Part shown: positions 13,683-15,009 of the stretch, piece by piece
Position numbering within the stretch: position 1 is the first letter of the stretch
Layout: every line of letters starts with the position of its first letter
NCBI GenBank assembly: GCA_947177515.1
Contig: CAMWUU010000032.1
Location: forward strand, 1 to 15,009
Reading direction: 5' to 3'
Origin: an uncultured Lachnospiraceae bacterium
GTDB taxonomy: Bacteria > Bacillota > Clostridia > Lachnospirales > Lachnospiraceae
DNA length: 15,009 nt
Translations under genes and position numbers: made by a program
The notes under the pieces: generated by a model
What the model was told of the DNA's origin: nothing
Seen by the model: only the letters and a program-made list of their open reading frames with translations
Databases searched by the model: none

Positions 13683-15009
13683 ATGAAACGGAACAGGAAA
13701 ATGATGCATGCTGTTTTTGCTTTTGCATTTTTGCTTGCAGGCAGCGGTATGGTATTGTTTGGGAAACCTAGGGTGCAGGCAGGGGCAGCACAGGAGATTG
13801 CCATGCCCGTTCCCGGTGCAGTGATGAGGGCGGATACCGCAACTCCTCAGGCGGATACTACAACGCCGCCCGCTAATACCACAACCCCGCCGCCAAGTAC
13901 GCCGACTCCGGGTACGGCTTCGGCAGGTCTGATTATACAGCCGCCGGTAATTACTGTGACCCCGACTCCGACCCCACCGATCCTGATAGCGCCGGGCAGA
14001 CCGATTGTTACACTTGATTATACGAATTATGTTGCCTGGCTGACTGTGGGGGCAAATGATAAATATGTTGTCCTTGAAGTTATGAAATCAAAGAAGGGCA
14101 AGGATGGCACATTTACCTATACCCCATCGAGCCAGTATATGTATGATTTGACAGAGATGGGTGCACAGGTAATCCAGAAAACAATAAGGATTGACTTATC
14201 GTTCCTGAAGGCAACGAGCATGCAGTTTATCCAGATCCATGGGGATGCTAATCCGGCCAATGTTTCCGGGGTAATTGCGATTAATCCCCAGCCTAAAAAG
14301 CCAAGTATTAAGTATGCTGGGGGTGTTTTTACAGCGAAGATAAACCGGCAGGATGTGACTTTGAACCAGGCGCAGCTTGAAACGTATGAATACCGGACAC
14401 TCTACGGTTCAAGGTGGGACAGTCTGCGCAATTATAATGGGGCGACCTCGGCGATTGCTGGGACGACAATCATGGTGCGGGAGAAGGCAACAGCGACCTC
14501 ACCAGCCGGTGTGGAAACGAAGATTAAGATCCCGGCGGCTGCAAAGGCTCCGAAGGTGACGATTGATTATGTCAAGGGGATTATAAGTTTACCAAAAGGT
14601 GTGGAGTTTAAGATATCAGCCAGGGGCAAGGAAGGGAACTGGACGGTCTATAAAAACGAAAAGGGAGCCGAGGCAGCGGCCAAACTGACCCCAACGGAAG
14701 TGCTTGACCGGTTTGTCCCATATATTGGCGGACCGCTTACCCCAGAGGATAAGACGGCAGCGCTTGAGGTAGAAGGATTTTCCATTATCGCGCGCACAAA
14801 GAAGGTGGAAAAGGACGGAAAAGTAACAAAAGCGGCTTCCCAGCCGGTTTTTGTCACGGTTCCTGCAACTACCAAAGTAATCAAGGCGGAAAAGGAAGAC
14901 AAGATTTTAGGCTCTTTATCCACGATTTACCTGACCTATCAGAATGTGGAAAAAGGTGTGCAAGTGACTGCGGTCGGCGGAATTTTTGATTATTCCGTGG
15001 ATATTGGAA
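13683..15009 (+). CDS. Secreted protein with Pro/Thr linker and repeated beta-rich segments (3' end outside window)
   Basis: The frame stays open for 442 codons to the right edge. I choose ATG 13683 because AAAGGAG (13668-13674) lies 8 nt before it; in-frame ATGs at 13656 and 13665 are less well served. The product opens with a signal peptide: basic MKRNRK, a hydrophobic stretch (9-26), and a probable cut after VQA (31-33). No lipobox cysteine is seen. Residues 53-104 are a Pro/Thr-rich linker with TPTPTPP-like runs, as in cell-wall or exported proteins. After about 107 the chain looks beta-rich. Two segments resemble each other: VREK...KIPAAAK (265-288) and ARTK...VTVPATTK (370-398), about 105-110 residues apart, each followed by a GV-containing strand (306-313, 425-431). 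I do not recognise a family. It follows the FliT-like gene by 42 nt and may share its transcript, but nothing visible makes it flagellar. Confidence 0.85.
   Translation, partial: MKRNRKMMHAVFAFAFLLAGSGMVLFGKPRVQAGAAQEIAMPVPGAVMRADTATPQADTTTPPANTTTPPPSTPTPGTASAGLIIQPPVITVTPTPTPPILIAPGRPIVTLDYTNYVAWLTVGANDKYVVLEVMKSKKGKDGTFTYTPSSQYMYDLTEMGAQVIQKTIRIDLSFLKATSMQFIQIHGDANPANVSGVIAINPQPKKPSIKYAGGVFTAKINRQDVTLNQAQLETYEYRTLYGSRWDSLRNYNGATSAIAGTTIMVREKATATSPAGVETKIKIPAAAKAPKVTIDYVKGIISLPKGVEFKISARGKEGNWTVYKNEKGAEAAAKLTPTEVLDRFVPYIGGPLTPEDKTAALEVEGFSIIARTKKVEKDGKVTKAASQPVFVTVPATTKVIKAEKEDKILGSLSTIYLTYQNVEKGVQVTAVGGIFDYSVDIG

Noticed and set aside
14377..14559. Forward 60-codon open frame rich in Arg
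   Set aside because: It lies out of frame within the secreted-protein gene, which stays open through the whole region; the Arg-rich composition is typical of a shadow frame.
1..15009. CRISPR arrays, tRNA or rRNA genes, insertion sequences
   Set aside because: I saw no regular direct repeats, no cloverleaf or rRNA-like sequence, and no transposase-like protein on either strand.

Overview
The window looks like a chromosomal segment from a motile Gram-positive anaerobe of the Clostridia, most likely the family Lachnospiraceae. The reasons are the gene order flgM-flgN-flgK-flgK-flgL-fliW-csrA then flaG-fliD-fliS, strong AGGAGG ribosome binding sites, a FliW/CsrA pair (common in Gram-positive flagellates), a very large soluble hybrid kinase with a PocR-type sensor, and mid-range GC. 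I do not assign a genus. Every gene I can support lies on the + strand.

Layout. (1) 1-3085: the end of a CheY-like receiver protein, then an 898-residue cytoplasmic hybrid histidine kinase (PocR sensor, HisKA, HATPase, degenerate receiver, true receiver, Hpt). (2) 3121-10257: a late flagellar operon. A near-perfect sigma-28 promoter (3121-3147) precedes flgM (anti-sigma-28), flgN (chaperone), two different flgK genes, an unusually long flgL, fliW and csrA, and an intrinsic terminator closes it at 10229-10257. (3) 10309-13058: a second sigma-28 promoter, whose -10 region is identical to the first over 18 nt, a structured leader, then flaG, fliD (filament cap) and fliS (flagellin chaperone), ending at a 15-bp hairpin terminator. 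(4) 13056 to the end: an extended -10 promoter touching that terminator, a FliT/FlgN-like coiled-coil protein, and the first 442 codons of a secreted protein with a Pro/Thr linker that runs off the right edge.

How the genes fit together. FlgK and FlgL form the hook-filament junction, and FliD caps the filament. FlgN, FliS and probably the FliT-like protein are cytosolic chaperones that hold these subunits before export. FlgM holds sigma-28 inactive until the hook is complete, so its sigma-28 promoter would form a feedback loop. FliW and CsrA form a translational partner switch that responds to free flagellin. Flagellin itself is not in the window. The content is mostly a recognisable flagellar cluster. 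The less ordinary points are the divergent tandem flgK pair, the oversized flgL, cysteines in junction proteins, the structured fliW and flaG leaders, the terminator/promoter junction, the pseudo-receiver kinase and the truncated secreted protein.
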